Positions 22,346-24,921 of a DNA stretch of 24,921 bases are shown piece by piece. The DNA lies in IMG/VR virus record IMGVR_UViG_3300025736_000188, positions 1 to 24,921 of that record, one strand, 5' to 3'. The stretch is from a virus. Under the pieces are notes generated by a model, which had not been told where the DNA came from, did no database searches, and saw nothing but the letters and a program-made list of their open reading frames with translations. How positions within the stretch are numbered: position 1 is the first letter of the stretch; each line of letters opens with the position of its first letter. Position numbers and translations under genes: made by a program.

Positions 22346-22350
22346 TTATA

Positions 22351-24642
22351 TCACATCCATTTATTTAATTGGTTTTGGCCATATACTTCAGAAACGCTCC
22401 AATTCATATTACTAAAAAATCTTTTTACTTTATCTATACAAATCTTTTGTGCCATTGTGTTGTAGTCAATAGTGTAACCTTTTGGCATTGTTTCTTCGAT
22501 GGCTATTATTTCAGTGTGTGGTTGATTTGGTGGAACACTAGTCACATACATCATTTTGATTTTACTGCCTTTCATTATGTTAGTTTTATTGAATTTATTT
22601 GAATATAAAGAAGCTCTAGCATAAATTGGAAGCATAATTTTACTTCCGTCATCTCTGAATCCACCATATTTCATTGGGTCTTTGCTCAACCCTTTTGGCA
22701 TCCCCATATCTTCTGCTTTAAACTCTTTCCCAATAATTTTATTATAGAATTTTTGAACATGAGTAATTATTTCTTTTTTTGGTTTTTCTTTAAGCAAAAG
22801 AATTAAAAATTCCTTTTGGAATTTTCTACTAATATAAGGAGTATCAGAGCGTATAGCTTCAAATCCAACCACTTTCACATAATCTGCCTCTTTTCCATCT
22901 TCATAAGAAACAATTCCAGCATAACGTTTTTTGGTGTTTTCTAAAAAAATAAGTGTTTTAAAAACTCTTTCAAATTGCAGTTTTAGAATGTGTTTTTTTA
23001 AGTTCCATTTTTTACCAAATTCATTAAAAGACTCATTTACAGTTTCAATTATTTTTTCTCCATCCTTTACTATATTTTTATCATCTTTCATTGTAAAATA
23101 AGCACTATCAGTATCTCCATAAACTACTTCACATCCTTGAAATTCCAAATTCTTTTTTATGTGACTTAAAACTTCTCTCGCCATTGCCGCAATTGTTTCT
23201 GCTATTTCATATTTATAAAGTCTAAACGAAGCATTTCCTAATACACCATAAAAAGAATTCATTAGTTCTTTTAACGCATATTGTTCTTTATAGTATCTAT
23301 CATATTCTTCTGTTCCAAATTCAAATTCCTTCATCTTTTTCTTTACTTTCTGTCTTTGTGTAAATAATTTTTCTAATATTCCACTCATCAAACCTTTAGG
23401 TTCTGACTTAAATCTTGCTCCAGTTATTGAATGATTTTCTCCATCTTCTGATAAAGTTTCTGGAGACATGTTTAGTGAGATAATAATTGAAGGATACAAA
23501 CTTTTCATGTCAGATGCAATTACATTTTTATTTAATCCTTTTTTTGGTTCAAAGACTGTTGCTCCCTTAAATTTTTTTTCTTTTTTTCCACTTTTTGCTT
23601 CTGGTAAAACAAACTTACCATGACAATAATTTAAACAATAAGAATCAGCCATTCTAATTGTTGTGAATCCTGAATACCATGGTGTTTTAGCTAATCGCCT
23701 TAATGAATCATGGAAATCAATTATTCCTAGTTTTTTGTCTACTTCAACCATTATTTCAACATCACGCTTATTGTATTCAAGAAATTTTGGATAGTCTCTT
23801 TCACGCAATTCATCAAGTGTTCCTTCATATTTAACCTTAGGTAAACCTAATTCACTAAACCCCATGTAATCAAGTGAATTGCTTTCTTTTTCTCCTTTAC
23901 TTAATTTTCTATATCCCCAGTAGAAATCAAACATTTCTCTTCCTCTTAATCTTGTTGTTCCTTTCCATTTGTCTTCATCAAGTTCTCCAAGAGGTGAAAG
24001 CAATTCAGGTTTTATTCCAAGTACTTTCAACCTATTTAAGATATAAGGAAAATCAAATGCATCCCCGTAAAATGCAGTCAAAATGTCAGGGTCGTTTTGC
24101 TTCACATAAGAAATGAATTTGAGAAGCATTGGAGTTTCTTCACTGAAGTTAAAAAATACATCTTCCCCTTTAGATATCTTTTCTTCTTTTTGACCTTTTT
24201 TCCAATTGAAAATAAAATACTTTTTTATGAAATTGTCATAAAGGGAAATTGAATATATTTGGTTTGTTGCTTTCTTGACATCAGGAAATTTTTTGTCAAT
24301 GGTTTGAGTTTCAATATCTAAAAAGCAAACTCTTAAAGGTTCTTTTTCAATTTTTCCCATTCTATCGCACATATAACGCACTACATAAGGAATATCAGAT
24401 TCAAAGGTTTTTGTATATTCTTTTTTTAATGTTGGAACTTGACCAGGATGGTCACATTCAATTCTCTTCACATACTCTCCGCTAATACTTTTTGTGTCAG
24501 TTGGGATATCAGATAAAGCATAAAAATATGGTCTAAATGGAACTGTTTTTTGGTATCTTGTTTTGTCGGGATTTCTACCAGAAATCCATATGTTGTTATC
24601 CATTGCTTCAATATGAATCAAATTAATCACCCATCCAATCAT
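22351..24642 (-). CDS. polB: Family B DNA polymerase with 3'-5' exonuclease and PIP box
   Basis: The 763-residue enzyme is complete. Exonuclease motifs: LDIET (D109, E111), GDAFDFPYI (D197) and YNKRD (Y290, D294). Polymerase motifs: A DMKSLYPSI (378-386), B KELMNSFYG (458-466) and C YGDTDS (508-513). All catalytic residues are present, so it should be a processive, proofreading replicative polymerase. The C-terminus QNQLNKWM (22354-22377) fits the archaeal PCNA-interacting Q-x-x-L-x-x-W-[LFM] consensus; Pyrococcus PolB ends with a similar peptide. Length and motif spacing resemble archaeal PolB more than protein-primed viral polymerases. The start overlaps the upstream methyltransferase by 20 nt; a GTG four codons in is an alternative. 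Confidence 0.93.
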   Translation of the reverse strand: MIGWVINLIHIEAMDNNIWISGRNPDKTRYQKTVPFRPYFYALSDIPTDTKSISGEYVKRIECDHPGQVPTLKKEYTKTFESDIPYVVRYMCDRMGKIEKEPLRVCFLDIETQTIDKKFPDVKKATNQIYSISLYDNFIKKYFIFNWKKGQKEEKISKGEDVFFNFSEETPMLLKFISYVKQNDPDILTAFYGDAFDFPYILNRLKVLGIKPELLSPLGELDEDKWKGTTRLRGREMFDFYWGYRKLSKGEKESNSLDYMGFSELGLPKVKYEGTLDELRERDYPKFLEYNKRDVEIMVEVDKKLGIIDFHDSLRRLAKTPWYSGFTTIRMADSYCLNYCHGKFVLPEAKSGKKEKKFKGATVFEPKKGLNKNVIASDMKSLYPSIIISLNMSPETLSEDGENHSITGARFKSEPKGLMSGILEKLFTQRQKVKKKMKEFEFGTEEYDRYYKEQYALKELMNSFYGVLGNASFRLYKYEIAETIAAMAREVLSHIKKNLEFQGCEVVYGDTDSAYFTMKDDKNIVKDGEKIIETVNESFNEFGKKWNLKKHILKLQFERVFKTLIFLENTKKRYAGIVSYEDGKEADYVKVVGFEAIRSDTPYISRKFQKEFLILLLKEKPKKEIITHVQKFYNKIIGKEFKAEDMGMPKGLSKDPMKYGGFRDDGSKIMLPIYARASLYSNKFNKTNIMKGSKIKMMYVTSVPPNQPHTEIIAIEETMPKGYTIDYNTMAQKICIDKVKRFFSNMNWSVSEVYGQNQLNKWM

Positions 24643-24921
24643 CTAAACTAGTTTGTTCATTTGCTTTTTTTATTCTTTTTTCAGCAATTTCAAAATACTC
24701 TTTGTTTAATTCAATTCCAATAAAACGCTTATTCATTTTAGCACAAGCTACTCCAGTTGTTCCACTTCCCATAAAACAATCTAATACAACTCCATTAGGC
24801 TGACAAAACAATTCACTCAAATAACAAAACAACTTAACAGGCTTACAAGTAGGATGAAAATTCTGTTTCAAATTAGGTTTTCTTTCACTTCCATCAGGTC
24901 TAACCACAAAATTATTTTGTC
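24623..24921 (-). CDS. Beta-class DNA methyltransferase, C-terminal part (cut by window edge)
   Basis: The frame is open to the window end, so only the last ~98 residues are seen; the GTG at 24907 is internal. FHPTCKPVKLFCYL is the usual lead-in to motif I, LDCFMGSGTTGVAC follows, then KRFIGIELNKEYFEIAEKRI, all as in beta-class amino-methyltransferases. The last residues QTSLDDWMGD (24626-24655) contain a full PIP-like QxxLxxWM peptide. Together with the methyltransferase at 21674-22345 it brackets PolB. Specificity cannot be judged because the DPPY motif and target domain lie outside the window. Confidence 0.88.
   Translation of the reverse strand, partial: QNNFVVRPDGSERKPNLKQNFHPTCKPVKLFCYLSELFCQPNGVVLDCFMGSGTTGVACAKMNKRFIGIELNKEYFEIAEKRIKKANEQTSLDDWMGD

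Overview
The window reads as part of an AT-rich archaeal tailed virus (Caudoviricetes type) or an integrated copy of one. The archaeal assignment rests on the replication genes: a family B DNA polymerase with a C-terminal PCNA-binding peptide, a single-chain archaeo-eukaryotic primase that carries a PriL-like four-cysteine tail, an ERCC4/XPF-type nuclease with HhH motifs, and TATA-like promoter elements. Initiation mostly uses strong GGAGG-type ribosome binding sites. The host cannot be fixed from sequence alone. Fused PriS-PriL primases are known from Nanoarchaeum and other DPANN archaea, and similar replication sets occur in viruses of marine Euryarchaeota, so both remain candidates.

Left half (1-14637, + strand): a late, virion-building block in the usual siphovirus order. 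It starts inside a very large Ser/Thr-rich protein that combines adhesin-like domains with two tandem neck (head-closure-like) domains. Then come a tail-completion-type protein, an HK97 gp10-like protein, an inserted homing endonuclease, the tail tube protein, two overlapping tail assembly chaperones, a tape measure protein with eight 22-residue repeats, a small coiled-coil protein, a Dit-like protein, a tail hub, a small tail-tip protein and a glycine-rich adhesin. The block ends with a transglutaminase-like cysteine protease and two small two-helix membrane proteins, together a plausible lysis cassette.

Centre (14638-15140): a gene-free stretch between the convergent late and early blocks. 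It holds T-rich terminators for both strands, a hairpin, and then the most unusual element of the window: 78 consecutive 5-nt units of the form NNNT(G/T/A), with T at the fourth position in 77 of 78 units and no insertion or deletion over 390 nt. I know of no described element of this kind.

Right half (15129-24921, - strand): an early replication and DNA-processing block. In transcription order it has a truncated DNA methyltransferase, PolB, a second methyltransferase, a Cas4/RecB-like Fe-S nuclease, the fused primase, the ERCC4 nuclease, a 40-residue membrane peptide, a zinc-finger-like protein, a SNF2 helicase, a second homing endonuclease, a RAMP-like protein and a small unknown protein next to the pentad array. 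PolB and at least one methyltransferase end in QxxLxxWM peptides that look like PCNA-interacting boxes, suggesting methylation coupled to the replication clamp. Most genes overlap or abut, consistent with polycistronic, translationally coupled expression.
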